Shown here in pieces: positions 16,367 through 25,579 of a stretch of DNA of 64,000 nt. Numbering within the stretch: the first letter of the stretch is position 1; every line of letters starts with the position of its first letter. The stretch is from the NCBI GenBank assembly GCA_905210085.1, contig CAJLVJ010000002.1, forward strand, positions 16,413 to 80,412, written 5' to 3'. The translations under genes and the position numbers were made by a program. This DNA is from an uncultured Collinsella sp. Lineage in GTDB: Bacteria > Actinomycetota > Coriobacteriia > Coriobacteriales > Coriobacteriaceae. The notes under the pieces were generated by a model. It made no database searches. It was not told where the DNA came from and saw only the letters and a list, made by a program, of their open reading frames with translations.

Positions 16367-18883
16367 ATGAGACGAGTGAGAACACTTGGCTTAGTGGCAG
16401 CGCTTGCCGCTATCTTGGCATCACCGTTGCCGGCGAATGCCGAAGGCACTTCGGGTGCCGTTACCTACAATGCGGGAAATGGGTATTCCTTTGAGAAGCT
16501 CTCGCATCCTTCGGTAGGAACGTCGCAGCCTGATGGCATCGTCGACTACCAGGGTGATGGTGTCGTTGCCGTCCCGGGCACCGACGGTAACACGGCCAAC
16601 AACGAAGGCGATCGCGGCCAGAGCTACACTTGGGCGGCTGCGAGCTATGGTGACTGGCTTTATGTGGGCACCTGCTATGCGGCGATGGGCAACACGCTTA
16701 CGCTCATGAACAGTTCGCTGGGCGATTCCTTTGATGTCGAGACCATGCGCCTGACTTTGGAGGCCATGTTTAACGGCACGTTCTTCTATGGACAGCAGAA
16801 GGAGGACGGCACGGCCGACAAGGACAGCGGCGGCATCTTGGTCAAGATCAACACCAAGACCGGTGAGACCAAGCTGCTACTCTCTGAATCGCTCAACGGC
16901 GTCGCTCCTTTGTTCCGCAACGCCGTGAGCTATAAGGGCAAACTCTATTTCTGCGGCAGCGTCAGGACCAGTGGCGGCAAAGGCGGCCTGCCTGCTGTAT
17001 ATGAGATTGATCCTAAGACGGATGAGTACAAAGTTGTCTATCAGGGCCTTTCGAGCATGCAAGATTACGGTGCTGCCTACAAGCAGGGCATTTCTACTGG
17101 TATCCGCGGCATGTGTGTCCATGATGGCCAGCTCGTCATCAGTAATGTGGGCAAAGACGCGGCCGGTAAGTTTGTGTCGACAATCCTGACGTCGCCTGAC
17201 CCGTCGAAGGGCCAGGACAGCTTCACCGAGATTGCTAACTCGGACACGTTGTTTAACTATCCGGCGATTCGCTATCAGGACAGCATCTACGGCGGCGCCA
17301 TTTGGGATATGGTCTCGTACAATGGCCACCTCTATGCGACCATCTGCACCGGTACGCCCGAGAACGCTCCCGATGATAATTCCATGCAGTCGTTTGCCAT
17401 GGTTCGTGGCGACAAGAACGCCGACGGCAGCTATTCGTGGACTCCCATTGCTGGCGATCAGGAGACGGACGGTGCAAAGTACTGCTTTGGCATCGATCCT
17501 GCCCGTACCCGTTCTGGCGCTGCCAACCTCGTCGTCTACAACGACTACCTCTATATCGGTGAATACAACGACGAGGAGATTGCTCTCGAGCGCATCCTGT
17601 TCAACAAGTCCAGCACCGAAGAGGGCGGCAAGAGCAGCATGGGCGGCGTTGACTGCTCGTTTGTGAATGCCAATCTTGAGCAGTCGGTTAACATCTATCG
17701 CATGGACAAGGACGAGAACATGGAGCTCGTCGTTGGCGATCGCACCGACATGTTCCCCGAGGGCGGTATTTCCGGCCTGACTTCGGGCTTTGGCCGAAAC
17801 GAGAACCAGTACATTTGGCGCATGCAGAAGTTCGACGGCAAGTTGTATATCGGTACCTTTGATACCGCGAGCCTGCTTGAGCCGATCGGCCAGTTCTCCA
17901 ATGGCGACATTATCGATATGACGCCCGAGGAGTGGGAATCTCAGGTTCAGCGCCTTAAGGACCTGCTTGATCACCTGCTTGACGTGAATTTGCCCGATGC
18001 CCCCATCGTTCCTGTGGACACGCTTACGGACGACGATTCGAACGAAGCTGCCGATGTCGATGACGAGAAGACTGAGGTTGCTAAGGGTTTTGGCGATTTG
18101 AGCGAGGCGTTGGATGAGGCTGCGGGCGATCTTTGCAATCAGGCCGCGACGATGTCCGCGGGCGTTGAAGACGACGCTGCTTATGTTCAGAAAATCGATA
18201 GCGAGATTGCGTATTTCAAGTCTTTTGCCGATCAGTATCAGGACATGCTCGATAGCTATGGGAACCTGAAGCAGCAGTACGAGAATGCCTATGGCACCGA
18301 GCTGCCGAGCGATATTCAAGATGCGCTCGATAAGCTGCTGAACGAGGAGAACCTCAAGAAGTTGCACAGTGTGCTTACATGCATGCATTACCTGCACGAT
18401 GCCAAGCGCGGCTTTGATATGTATGTGACAGAGGACGGCGTGAACTTTACGACGCTGACGACTAACGGTTTTAACGATCCGTACAACCATGGCCTGCGCA
18501 CCTTTGCCGTTACCGATCAGGGCCTGTGCCTCGGTACTGCCAACCCGTTCTATGGTTGCCAAGTCTGGATCCAGCGCAAGGAGAATTCGGAGAATCCGAT
18601 TAATCCCGGTACTCCGGATCCGACGGAACCCACCGATCCTTCGCAGCCGGGTGGCAGCGATCAGCCTGGTGGCAGCGATCAGCCTGGTGGCAGCCAGACG
18701 GGCGGCAAAGACCAGTCGAGCAGCACCACGACGACCGTTTCGACGACCACTAAGAAGACTCCGAAGGGCGGCTCGCTGCCTCACGCTGGCGACTCGACCC
18801 TCACGCTGGTCTTGGGATTGCTGGTTGCAGCTGCCGCAGTGCTTGGCATTGCTCTCGTCTTGCGCAAGCGTTCTCGTCGCTAG
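16367..18883 (+). CDS. Large LPxTG-like cell-wall-anchored surface protein
   Basis: Secreted protein of 838 aa with signal peptide (MRRVRTLGLVAALAAILAS ... ANA). A long domain rich in repeated short strands (WLYVGT, KLYFCGS, HLYATICTG, YLYIGEYND, KLYIGTFD) suggests a beta-propeller. A helical segment follows (about residues 540-690), then a Pro/Gly/Ser/Thr-rich spacer with tandem GGSDQP repeats. The C terminus has the sorting signal LPHAGD, a hydrophobic helix and RKRSRR, so sortase anchoring is likely with Ala in place of Thr. The start was chosen because GGGAGG precedes ATG 16367; an in-frame ATG at 16319 has a weak site. Confidence 0.8.
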   Translation: MRRVRTLGLVAALAAILASPLPANAEGTSGAVTYNAGNGYSFEKLSHPSVGTSQPDGIVDYQGDGVVAVPGTDGNTANNEGDRGQSYTWAAASYGDWLYVGTCYAAMGNTLTLMNSSLGDSFDVETMRLTLEAMFNGTFFYGQQKEDGTADKDSGGILVKINTKTGETKLLLSESLNGVAPLFRNAVSYKGKLYFCGSVRTSGGKGGLPAVYEIDPKTDEYKVVYQGLSSMQDYGAAYKQGISTGIRGMCVHDGQLVISNVGKDAAGKFVSTILTSPDPSKGQDSFTEIANSDTLFNYPAIRYQDSIYGGAIWDMVSYNGHLYATICTGTPENAPDDNSMQSFAMVRGDKNADGSYSWTPIAGDQETDGAKYCFGIDPARTRSGAANLVVYNDYLYIGEYNDEEIALERILFNKSSTEEGGKSSMGGVDCSFVNANLEQSVNIYRMDKDENMELVVGDRTDMFPEGGISGLTSGFGRNENQYIWRMQKFDGKLYIGTFDTASLLEPIGQFSNGDIIDMTPEEWESQVQRLKDLLDHLLDVNLPDAPIVPVDTLTDDDSNEAADVDDEKTEVAKGFGDLSEALDEAAGDLCNQAATMSAGVEDDAAYVQKIDSEIAYFKSFADQYQDMLDSYGNLKQQYENAYGTELPSDIQDALDKLLNEENLKKLHSVLTCMHYLHDAKRGFDMYVTEDGVNFTTLTTNGFNDPYNHGLRTFAVTDQGLCLGTANPFYGCQVWIQRKENSENPINPGTPDPTEPTDPSQPGGSDQPGGSDQPGGSQTGGKDQSSSTTTTVSTTTKKTPKGGSLPHAGDSTLTLVLGLLVAAAAVLGIALVLRKRSRR

Positions 18884-19305
18884 GCTCGACCACGCAGCTC
18901 GATGCCTTGGATATCGTCGAAGTCGATGGCGATATCTTTGAGCTTGAGGAGTTTGAAAGCAGGGAGCGCCTCGTCGAGGATGCCGGTGCGGCTGCGATAG
19001 CCGTATGTATCGTAATAGGTGACACGAACCAAGTCGCCACGCTTGAGGCCCTCGAGCTTTTTCGAAAGTTCGAGGGCTTTTTCTTCTGTGAGTTCGCATT
19101 TTGGCTCGGCGGTGATCTCTTGTTTACGCACGAGCTCGTAGTATCCCGTGAGGGCGGCAAAGGGCATAAACTGCGCGGCACGGCCGGCACGGACGGTGCC
19201 GTTGGCGGTGAGCTTTGGGTCGGCGGAGCGACGTCTTCCCTCGGGGTCCGCTAGGCGTTCAAAAGGTGTCGGTGGCCGCATCGGCTGTTGTTGGGACTTA
19301 GGCAC
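18880..19305 (-). CDS. YolD-like family protein
   Basis: YolD-like protein, 141 aa. The hallmark segment is RAAQFMPFAALTGYYELVRKQE, followed by LKRGDLVRVTYYDTYGYRSRTG. YolD-like proteins are usually encoded beside Y-family polymerases and are thought to work with them, as here. GTG 19305 is preceded by GGAGG and overlaps the end of the polymerase gene by 8 bases, implying translational coupling. Its stop codon overlaps the stop of the convergent surface-protein gene within a shared CTAG. Confidence 0.82.
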   Translation of the reverse strand: MPKSQQQPMRPPTPFERLADPEGRRRSADPKLTANGTVRAGRAAQFMPFAALTGYYELVRKQEITAEPKCELTEEKALELSKKLEGLKRGDLVRVTYYDTYGYRSRTGILDEALPAFKLLKLKDIAIDFDDIQGIELRGRA

Positions 19306-20803
19306 GATGTCCTCCAACTTGTTCGTTGCGTTCGCGCGCGGTGGCGCCGGCGGTAAAGCTTAATCCCTTGACGAGCGCGTTCTTGCCGTACTTGCCTTTC
19401 ACGGCCAGGACGGCGCGCGCCAGGTCGCGCTCGCGCTCATCGGCCTCGATATCGCTGAACAGATCGATGGTGGCAAATTCCTCGGGCATGAGGTTGCCAA
19501 ATCCCAGGTTGATGCGCTTGACCGGTCGTTTGGGATCGACAGTCTGCGCCCAGAGCTCATCGAAATAGCCCATGATCTTCTTAAACGAATTGGTACGCTC
19601 GGGCAGCTTTCGCGAGGCGTTAGAGTGCGCAAAGAGTGCGGCATAGCCACCGCGCGGTTTGCCGCCATGCTCTCCCACAAAGATGCCATCGATTGCCTGC
19701 GCTTCGCGCACCAGGCGACGCCGTTCGTCATCGCGCTGGACGGGCTTGGGCGCACGGGGCGCGAGCTCGGGGCCGGCGGTTGCGGTGGGTTCGATACTCG
19801 ATGTGCTCGAGCGCAGGTGCCCGCATCCGTCCATATACTGCGCTGTACCGCTGGCGTCGAGGCGGCGTATGTCGGCGCGTTCGCTCGCGTAGCCCACAAA
19901 GAGCGAGATGCTGTCGCAGACCACGTGCTTATCGACCAAGTCTAAAACGGCGTTGTCGACCATCTCGCGCAAGACGGTATAGGCCTGTTCGTAGGCATAA
20001 CCCTTCGAGAGCACCTGTCCTGTGGTGGTCGAAGTTGCCTGCGGGCGATAGGCTTGGATATCGGCGATGGTTGTCGGCTCGCGTCCGAAGGCGTGATCGA
20101 TAAGATATTCGGCATTGACGCCGAGCTCGTCGTAGAGCAGGTTTTCGTCAAGGGCGGCGACGCCCATCAGGTCGTAGACGCCATACTTTTCGAGTCGGGC
20201 TGCCACGCCGGGGCCGATGCCCCAGATGTCGGTGATGGGGCGATGGGGCCAGATCTCCTTGCGAAAGGTCTCGTCGTCGAGTATGCCGATGCGGCTGGGT
20301 ACGTGCTTGGCGGTAATGTCGAGCGCTACCTTGGCCTGGAATAGGTTGGGGCCGATGCCGACCGTCGCCGTGATGCCGGTGCGCGCGAGGACCTCGTCGC
20401 GCAGCGTGCAGGCGAACCCTTCCGCATCGGTGTGATAGAGGTCCAGATAGGGCGTCACGTCGATAAAGCACTCATCGATGGAGTAGACGTGCACGTCCTG
20501 GGGGCTGACGTATTCCAGATAGATGCCGTAGATTTGCGCCGACACTTCCATGTAGTGCTGCATGCGCGGTACGGCTTTGATGTAGTCGATGCCGTCGGGA
20601 ATCTCAAACAGACGGCAGCGATTGTGAATTCCTAAGTCCTTCATAGCCTGCGTGATGGCGAGGCAGATGGTCGTGCGTCCGCGCGATTCGTCGGCAACGA
20701 CTAGGTTGGTGGTGAGCGGATCGAGCCCACGGTCGACGCACTCGACGCTGGCATAAAACGTCTTGAGGTCGATGCAGATATAGGTGTGCTGCTCGTGCGC
20801 CAT
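19298..20803 (-). CDS. Y-family DNA polymerase (UmuC/DinB-like)
   Basis: Translesion polymerase of 501 aa. Catalytic acidic residues are visible in ICIDLKTFYASVEC and in YSIDECFIDV. The HhH region ITDIWGIGPGVAARLEKYGVYDL and the little-finger domain follow. The C-terminal region is longer than in DinB (about 350-400 aa) and matches the UmuC-like polymerases paired with YolD in Gram-positives and their plasmids. It heads an operon with the YolD gene. A perfect SOS-box palindrome is 30 bases upstream, so DNA damage induction is expected. ATG 20803 has AGGA upstream. Confidence 0.9.
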   Translation of the reverse strand: MAHEQHTYICIDLKTFYASVECVDRGLDPLTTNLVVADESRGRTTICLAITQAMKDLGIHNRCRLFEIPDGIDYIKAVPRMQHYMEVSAQIYGIYLEYVSPQDVHVYSIDECFIDVTPYLDLYHTDAEGFACTLRDEVLARTGITATVGIGPNLFQAKVALDITAKHVPSRIGILDDETFRKEIWPHRPITDIWGIGPGVAARLEKYGVYDLMGVAALDENLLYDELGVNAEYLIDHAFGREPTTIADIQAYRPQATSTTTGQVLSKGYAYEQAYTVLREMVDNAVLDLVDKHVVCDSISLFVGYASERADIRRLDASGTAQYMDGCGHLRSSTSSIEPTATAGPELAPRAPKPVQRDDERRRLVREAQAIDGIFVGEHGGKPRGGYAALFAHSNASRKLPERTNSFKKIMGYFDELWAQTVDPKRPVKRINLGFGNLMPEEFATIDLFSDIEADERERDLARAVLAVKGKYGKNALVKGLSFTAGATARERNEQVGGHRA

Positions 20804-20832
20804 CCGTGTCCTATCATCAAACACATGTTCTT

Positions 20833-20850
20833 ATCGAATATCTGTTCGAT
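20833..20850 (-). promoter_or_regulatory. LexA (SOS) box
   Basis: ATCGAA-TATCTG-TTCGAT is a perfect 6+6 palindrome that fits the Gram-positive/actinobacterial LexA pattern CGAAC-N4-GTTCG apart from one arm base. It lies 30 bases upstream of the Y-family polymerase start. Confidence 0.75.
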
Positions 20851-20878
20851 AATACCCTCTCATCCGGACATCGTCAAA

Positions 20879-20913
20879 ACCTGTCAAAAAGGGACTGGTT
20901 TGTTTTGGTAGGT
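20879..20913 (+). repeat. Interspersed repeat, family 2, copy 1
   Basis: About 35 bases with the pattern ACCTGYCAAAAAGGGAC-N2-GTTT-N-TTTTGGTAGGT. The ends are imperfect inverted repeats of each other (ACCTgtCAAAA / TTTTGGTAGGT). Related copies lie at 21570, 21613 (inverted) and 63720, all intergenic. Confidence 0.75.
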
Positions 20914-20990
20914 ATGGTCGTGCGGTTGGATCGGGTTTTTAACGCAGCTCTAAAGAGTGCGAAACAGCTCGGAAAACCTTGCTTCGCAGC

Positions 20991-21566
20991 ATGAGCCTAA
21001 CGATTGATACCGCCTATGCGCACGGAAGGGTTGTGGGAAAGATGGTCAATTATGGGTTTGGTATGCCGACGCGCCTTGTTGCGGATGGAGACGTGGCTCG
21101 CTGGTGCGGACGATTGGTCGCTCACTACGGTGGCACCAAGGCGCTGGTCGTGTTGGGCGGTGACAAACATACGCGCGATGAGCTTGTCTCGGCGGCACTT
21201 GGCTCGCTTGATCGAGCCCTACTCGAGCGTGTACTTTTCCGCTGCGGATCGGTTGAGGGCGATGGGGGAGACGAGCTGATCGACGAAGCCGTGGCCCTGG
21301 CGACCGACGAAGGCGTGGACTTTGTCCTGGCGATTGGCGATGCCGATACTGCTGGCTTTGCGCGCGAGCTCGCGCGGCGCATGGCGGTGCTCGATGCCGG
21401 CGAAGACGGCTTTGTGCCTTATGGATGCATTGTCTTGGAGGGCAAGGTACCTGCTGTCGTGGGAGCCGGCGAGGTGCCCGTTTTTGCCATCATTGCGCCC
21501 GAACTGCTGGAGGGCATCGGGTCTCCTCTGCGCGAACTGCTCGGCAGTGTGTGCGCCGCGGCCTAA
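20991..21566 (+). CDS. N-terminal half of an iron-type alcohol dehydrogenase (probable remnant)
   Basis: 191 aa resembling only the nucleotide-binding half of butanol-dehydrogenase-type iron alcohol dehydrogenases (NYGFGMPTRLVADGD ... LVVLGGD, then DEGVDFVLAIGDADT). The usual GGGS nucleotide loop reads GDADT, and the whole C-terminal iron-binding domain with its His ligands is absent (full enzymes have about 390 aa). No start has a convincing ribosome site; ATG 20991, GTG 21033 and ATG 21042 are all possible. I regard it as a degenerate gene or a repurposed domain. It is flanked by copies of repeat family 2. Confidence 0.5.
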   Translation: MSLTIDTAYAHGRVVGKMVNYGFGMPTRLVADGDVARWCGRLVAHYGGTKALVVLGGDKHTRDELVSAALGSLDRALLERVLFRCGSVEGDGGDELIDEAVALATDEGVDFVLAIGDADTAGFARELARRMAVLDAGEDGFVPYGCIVLEGKVPAVVGAGEVPVFAIIAPELLEGIGSPLRELLGSVCAAA

Positions 21567-21569
21567 TAT

Positions 21570-21646
21570 CTGCCACAAAGGGGTGGGTTATTTTTGGTAG
21601 GTAAAGCGTTTGACCTGCCAAAATAAACCTGTTCCTTTTTGGTCGG
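21570..21646. repeat. Interspersed repeat, family 2, head-to-head pair
   Basis: A forward copy (21570-21602) and an inverted copy (21613-21646) are separated by 10 bases. Together they make a larger palindrome just upstream of pgi. The motif core is CAAAAAGG-N-ACAGGTTTATTTT. Confidence 0.75.
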
Positions 21647-21765
21647 TTGCCGTTTGGGGGCTGATTGGCAACGCTCGCTGATTATAGTCTTGACCTGCGC
21701 TAGAATAGTGGCATCTGAATGTCCGGGCGCATGGAGGCGTGCGCCCGTATGCTGAGGAGGACTCT

Positions 21766-23460
21766 ATGGCAACTGTTGCCGCACCTATCGATGCTACGTC
21801 GACTGCCGCTTGGAAGGCGCTCGAGGCTCATCAGGAGAAGCTCGAGGCTGAAGGTATCGACCTCAAGGCCTGGTTCGCCGCCGATGCCGAGCGCGTGAAC
21901 AAGCTGAGCTTTGACGCCGGTGACCTGCACTTCGATCTGTCGAAGAACCTGGTGACCGATGAGACCGTCAAGCTGCTGTGCGATCTTGCCCGCGAGGTGA
22001 AGCTCGAGGAGCGCCGCGACGCCATGTTCTCCGGCGAGCACATCAACACCACCGAGGACCGCGCCGTCCTGCACACCGCGCTTCGCCGCCCGGCAAGCGA
22101 GAAGGGCCAGCTCATCGTTGACGGCCAGGACGTCGTCGCCGACGTGCACGAGGTCCTCGACCGCATGTACGCCTTTGCCGATTGCGTGCGCTCCGGTGAG
22201 TGGAAGGGCGTAACCGGTAAGAAGATCGAGCACCTGGTGTCCGTCGGCATCGGTGGCTCCGATCTGGGCCCGGTCATGGCCTACGAGGCCCTGCGTCCCT
22301 ACGCCGACGCCGGTATCGACTGCCGCTACATCTCCAACATCGACCCCAACGATCAGGCCGAGAAGCTCAAGGGTTTGGATCCCGAGACCACGCTCGTGAT
22401 CATCGTCTCCAAGACCTTCACCACGCTCGAGACCCTCACCAACGCCCGCGAAGTCAAGACCTGGATGCTCGAGCAGCTCAAGGCTCAGGGTGCCATCGAC
22501 GGTTCCGATGAACAGAACGCCGAGGCCGTGGCAAAGCACTTCGTCGCCGTTTCCACCGCACTCGAGAAGGTTGAGGCCTTTGGTATCGACCCCGCCAACG
22601 CCTTTGGTTTCTGGAACTGGGTCGGCGGCCGCTACTCCGTCGACTCCGCCGTGGGCCTGTCGCTGATCGTCGTGCTCGGCCCCGAGCGCTTCCAGCAGTT
22701 CCTCGAGGGCTTCCATGCCATCGACGAGTACTTCTGCAACACGCCGCTCGAGAGCAACGCCGTCGCGCTGATGGGCCTGTTCAACGTCTGGTACGTCAAC
22801 TTCTTCGGTTCCAAGAGCCACGCCGTGCTTCCGTACTGCCAGTATCTGCACCGCTTCCCGGCCTACCTGCAGCAGCTCACCATGGAGTCCAACGGCAAGC
22901 ACGTCCGCTGGGACGGCAGTGCTGTGACCTCCGATACCGGTGAGATCTTCTGGGGCGAGCCCGGCACCAACGGCCAGCATGCCTTCTACCAGCTGCTGCA
23001 CCAGGGCACTGTGGTGGTTCCGGCCGACTTCATTGCCTTCGCCAATACCGCCAACCCTGCGACCGATAGCGGTCAGGACGTGCATGAGCTGTTCCTGGGC
23101 AACTTCCTGGCCCAGACCAAGGCACTCGCCTTTGGCAAGACGGCCGACGAGGTTCGTGCCGAGGGCACGCCCGAGCAGATCGTCCCGGCCCGTTGCTTTG
23201 AGGGCAACCGCCCGACGACCTCGATCTTCGGCGACACGCTGACCCCGTTTGCGCTCGGCGAGCTCATCGCCCTGTACGAGCACATCACGTTTGTCGAGGG
23301 CACGGTCTGGGGCATCGACTCCTACGACCAGTGGGGCGTTGAGCTGGGCAAGCAGCTTGCCAAGCAGATTACCCCGGCCTTCCACGACGACGCCGCAAAG
23401 GCCGAACAGGACGCTTCGACCCAGGCGCTCATCGAGTTCTACCGCGCCCACCGCAAGTAG
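21766..23460 (+). CDS. pgi: Glucose-6-phosphate isomerase
   Basis: Interconverts glucose-6-phosphate and fructose-6-phosphate in glycolysis. 564 aa, in the range of the longer bacterial forms. The sugar-phosphate SIS site is [10 protein letters not shown] and [13 protein letters not shown]. Catalytic Glu is in the [11 protein letters not shown] / FHAIDEYF region, and the C-terminal signature is ...[14 protein letters not shown] with the catalytic Lys. GAGGAGG precedes ATG 21766. Monocistronic: an intergenic repeat pair lies upstream and a terminator downstream. Confidence 0.96.
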   Translation: MATVAAPIDATSTAAWKALEAHQEKLEAEGIDLKAWFAADAERVNKLSFDAGDLHFDLSKNLVTDETVKLLCDLAREVKLEERRDAMFSGEHINTTEDRAVLHTALRRPASEKGQLIVDGQDVVADVHEVLDRMYAFADCVRSGEWKGVTGKKIEHLVSVGIGGSDLGPVMAYEALRPYADAGIDCRYISNIDPNDQAEKLKGLDPETTLVIIVSKTFTTLETLTNAREVKTWMLEQLKAQGAIDGSDEQNAEAVAKHFVAVSTALEKVEAFGIDPANAFGFWNWVGGRYSVDSAVGLSLIVVLGPERFQQFLEGFHAIDEYFCNTPLESNAVALMGLFNVWYVNFFGSKSHAVLPYCQYLHRFPAYLQQLTMESNGKHVRWDGSAVTSDTGEIFWGEPGTNGQHAFYQLLHQGTVVVPADFIAFANTANPATDSGQDVHELFLGNFLAQTKALAFGKTADEVRAEGTPEQIVPARCFEGNRPTTSIFGDTLTPFALGELIALYEHITFVEGTVWGIDSYDQWGVELGKQLAKQITPAFHDDAAKAEQDASTQALIEFYRAHRK

Positions 23461-23493
23461 TCGCTGCTGTTGACACATCGCGCCTTATAGTCA

Positions 23494-23527
23494 GGGGCCC
23501 GTATCCTATCGGATGCGGGTCCCTTTG
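23494..23527 (+). terminator. Terminator of pgi
   Basis: GGGCCCGTATCC pairs with GGATGCGGGTCCC (one bulge, one G-T) around a 4-base loop and is followed by TTT. It lies 33 bases after the pgi stop and may also serve the convergent gene. Confidence 0.7.
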
Positions 23528-23601
23528 CTTTGCCATGGTCCCGGGGCGCACGGCCTTTGTGGAACATCGCCGGGGCGCCGCGCGCTGCGAGAACCCTGCG
23601 C

Positions 23602-24906
23602 CTAGATCTCGGTCTCCGCATGGCCTCGCTGCGCCTCGGGCAGCTCCCCGTAGAGCGGATGGTCTTCGAGCCTAAAGCGCTCGACCTGTTCGGGAGTGCG
23701 ACCGCGTACAAAGAGCCACGAGCGATCGATCGGCGTCGCCATGAGCGTGCTGGGCAGCGCGTCGGCGCGGTCAGAAAACACCCGGGCACTCTCGGGATCC
23801 TGGAACGCCAGCACCAGATGCGTGTCGCAGTTGCCCATGATGGAGCGTGCGCGTGCCTCGCCATAGAGCGCATCGAGCTGGTTGGTCGACTGCAGCAGCA
23901 GCGTTGCCCAGATGTTGCGGCTTCGGATAATCGAGAGCACGTTGTCGATCTGGGGAATCTGCAGATTTGCGAAGTCATCGAGCATAAAGCGCACGGGCAC
24001 GGGCAGGCTGCCGTCGGGCTGCCTATCGGCTTCACGAATGAGGCCCATAAACGCCTGCGTAATAAAGAGGCCGGTCAGCGGATCGAGATTGCGGTCAATA
24101 TCGCTTACGGTTACAAACAGGGCGCAGGGGGTGTGTCCCATGGAAGCGAAGTCCACCTGATGGCACTCACGATAGAGCTGTGCCGCACCGTCGAATCCCA
24201 GACACATGACCTTTTCGGCAAGGATGCCGACGATGCTCGCGTGCATGCGCTCGGCATTTTGCGTAATGGCGTAGCGCCGCCATAGCGAGAGGGCATAGCT
24301 TTGGGGGTCGGTCGTGATCAGATCGTCAAACAATCGGGCCGTGGCACCGTCCTGCAGGTGCTCGATCAGCTTGATGACCGAGCTGATCGTCTGCTCGTCG
24401 GCGGGTAGCTGTTCGGTGACGTAGGCGATAAGACACGACAGCAGGTTTGCCGCCGCATGATCCCAAAAAGGCTGGTTGTTGTCCTCGATGGGGCAGATGG
24501 CCTTTGCCACCGAGAGGATGTCCTGCTGGTTGGGCCTGCCGTCCGCCTTGCGGCGAATGTGCCTCAGGGGGTTGTAGCCGCAGCGCTCGATGCCGGGCGC
24601 AAGGGCCGGGACGGTGTTGAGGTCGGCGAAGTTGAGACATTGCACGCGGTAACCGTGGGCTGCCAGCACGGGTCCCACTTCGCGACAGAGCGTGCCTTTG
24701 GTGTCGAGCACGATGTAGCTTGCGTTCATTTGCAGCAGGTTGGGCTTGAGGACGTTTCGGGTCTTGCCGGCTCCCGAGGGGCCGATTACAAGTGCGTTGT
24801 TGTTGAGTCCCGTTTGGCGGGTGTCGCAGGAAAGCGTTCGATCCTTGGCGAGGATGGTGGACGATGCGGACTCAGATGCGGCGAGGCGGCTGGCGAGGTT
24901 AGACAT
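23602..24906 (-). CDS. VirD4/TraG-like coupling ATPase lacking the membrane domain
   Basis: P-loop DNA-translocase-like ATPase of 434 aa. Walker A is VIGPSGAGKTRNVLKPNLLQ, followed by the family motif SYIVLDTKGTLCREVG; Walker B is RFMLDDFANLQI, then the SRNIWATLLLQSTNQL motif. Type IV coupling proteins normally have two N-terminal membrane helices and 550-700 aa; here the protein starts at the nucleotide-binding core, so it should be soluble. No relaxase, integrase or T4SS gene is in the window. The ATG (AAGGAGG upstream) overlaps the end of the ClpP-like gene by 8 bases. Confidence 0.8.
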   Translation of the reverse strand: MSNLASRLAASESASSTILAKDRTLSCDTRQTGLNNNALVIGPSGAGKTRNVLKPNLLQMNASYIVLDTKGTLCREVGPVLAAHGYRVQCLNFADLNTVPALAPGIERCGYNPLRHIRRKADGRPNQQDILSVAKAICPIEDNNQPFWDHAAANLLSCLIAYVTEQLPADEQTISSVIKLIEHLQDGATARLFDDLITTDPQSYALSLWRRYAITQNAERMHASIVGILAEKVMCLGFDGAAQLYRECHQVDFASMGHTPCALFVTVSDIDRNLDPLTGLFITQAFMGLIREADRQPDGSLPVPVRFMLDDFANLQIPQIDNVLSIIRSRNIWATLLLQSTNQLDALYGEARARSIMGNCDTHLVLAFQDPESARVFSDRADALPSTLMATPIDRSWLFVRGRTPEQVERFRLEDHPLYGELPEAQRGHAETEI

Positions 24907-25516
24907 GGGCGACCTCCTTGGTGGTCGAGAGGATTTCGTGGGCAAAGCCGAGATCGACGGCGCGCTTGGCCGAAAGGTAGGTGTCTTTTGCAGTGAGGGA
25001 CTGGATGCGCTTGGGCGTGAGGCCGCTGCGGTCCGAGAGGATTTGCGTGAGGGTCTTGCGGGTCTGCATGAGACGCCGGCTGGTTTCCTGCAGCGCAAGT
25101 GCCGAGCCGCCTGCCCCCTGGGGGATCAGCGGGTCGTGAATCATGAGCTCTGCATGGGGCGCCATACGGCGATCGTCGCCGCCCATAAAGATCACGGCGC
25201 CCATGGACGCGGCGAATTCCAGGCAGACGGTGCGGATGGGGCACGATGCGAGGCGCATGGCGTCATAGATCGCGAGACCCGATCGCACGCTTCCGCCGGC
25301 GCTGGCGACAAATATGGTGATGGGGCGGCTGGGGTCGGTGGCATCGAGCAGGCGGATCTGCTGGCATAGGTCGTGGGCCATCGGGGTTTCGATGTTTCCC
25401 ATGACGGAGAGCTCGCGACGGGCGAGCATCTCATCGTAAATGCTGGTGAGCGTGATACCTCGGGCGGATTCACGCATGGTGAGGGGGCTGATGATGGGGG
25501 AATGATTGGTGTCCAT
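24899..25516 (-). CDS. ClpP-like serine protease
   Basis: ClpP-family protease, 205 aa. Ser104 lies in EFAASMGAV, His127 in ELMIHDPL, and the likely Asp in AKDTYLSAKRAVDLG. The SAGGSVRSGLAIYD loop matches ClpP. It resembles the ClpP-like proteases of phages and mobile elements more than housekeeping ClpP, and no ClpX or ClpA is adjacent. It is translationally coupled to the VirD4-like ATPase downstream. Whether the two partner physically is unknown. AAAGGAG precedes the ATG. Confidence 0.85.
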   Translation of the reverse strand: MDTNHSPIISPLTMRESARGITLTSIYDEMLARRELSVMGNIETPMAHDLCQQIRLLDATDPSRPITIFVASAGGSVRSGLAIYDAMRLASCPIRTVCLEFAASMGAVIFMGGDDRRMAPHAELMIHDPLIPQGAGGSALALQETSRRLMQTRKTLTQILSDRSGLTPKRIQSLTAKDTYLSAKRAVDLGFAHEILSTTKEVAHV

Positions 25517-25579
25517 GAGGACTCCTTTCTGTTGGTTGTGTTGTGGAATAGGATTGTTGCCCGCGGAGGGGCTGGCGGG

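Noticed and set aside
18880..18883. Overlapping stop codons of the surface-protein and YolD genes in CTAG
   Set aside because: Real but unremarkable: the palindromic CTAG gives a stop on both strands, a common outcome in compact convergent pairs.
16877..19099. 740-codon open frame opposite the surface protein
   Set aside because: Arg/Ile/Val-rich antisense translation without domains; it crosses the YolD gene and its stop region.
21700..23478. 592-codon open frame opposite pgi
   Set aside because: Same shadow effect; composition is antisense to pgi and no domain is recognisable.
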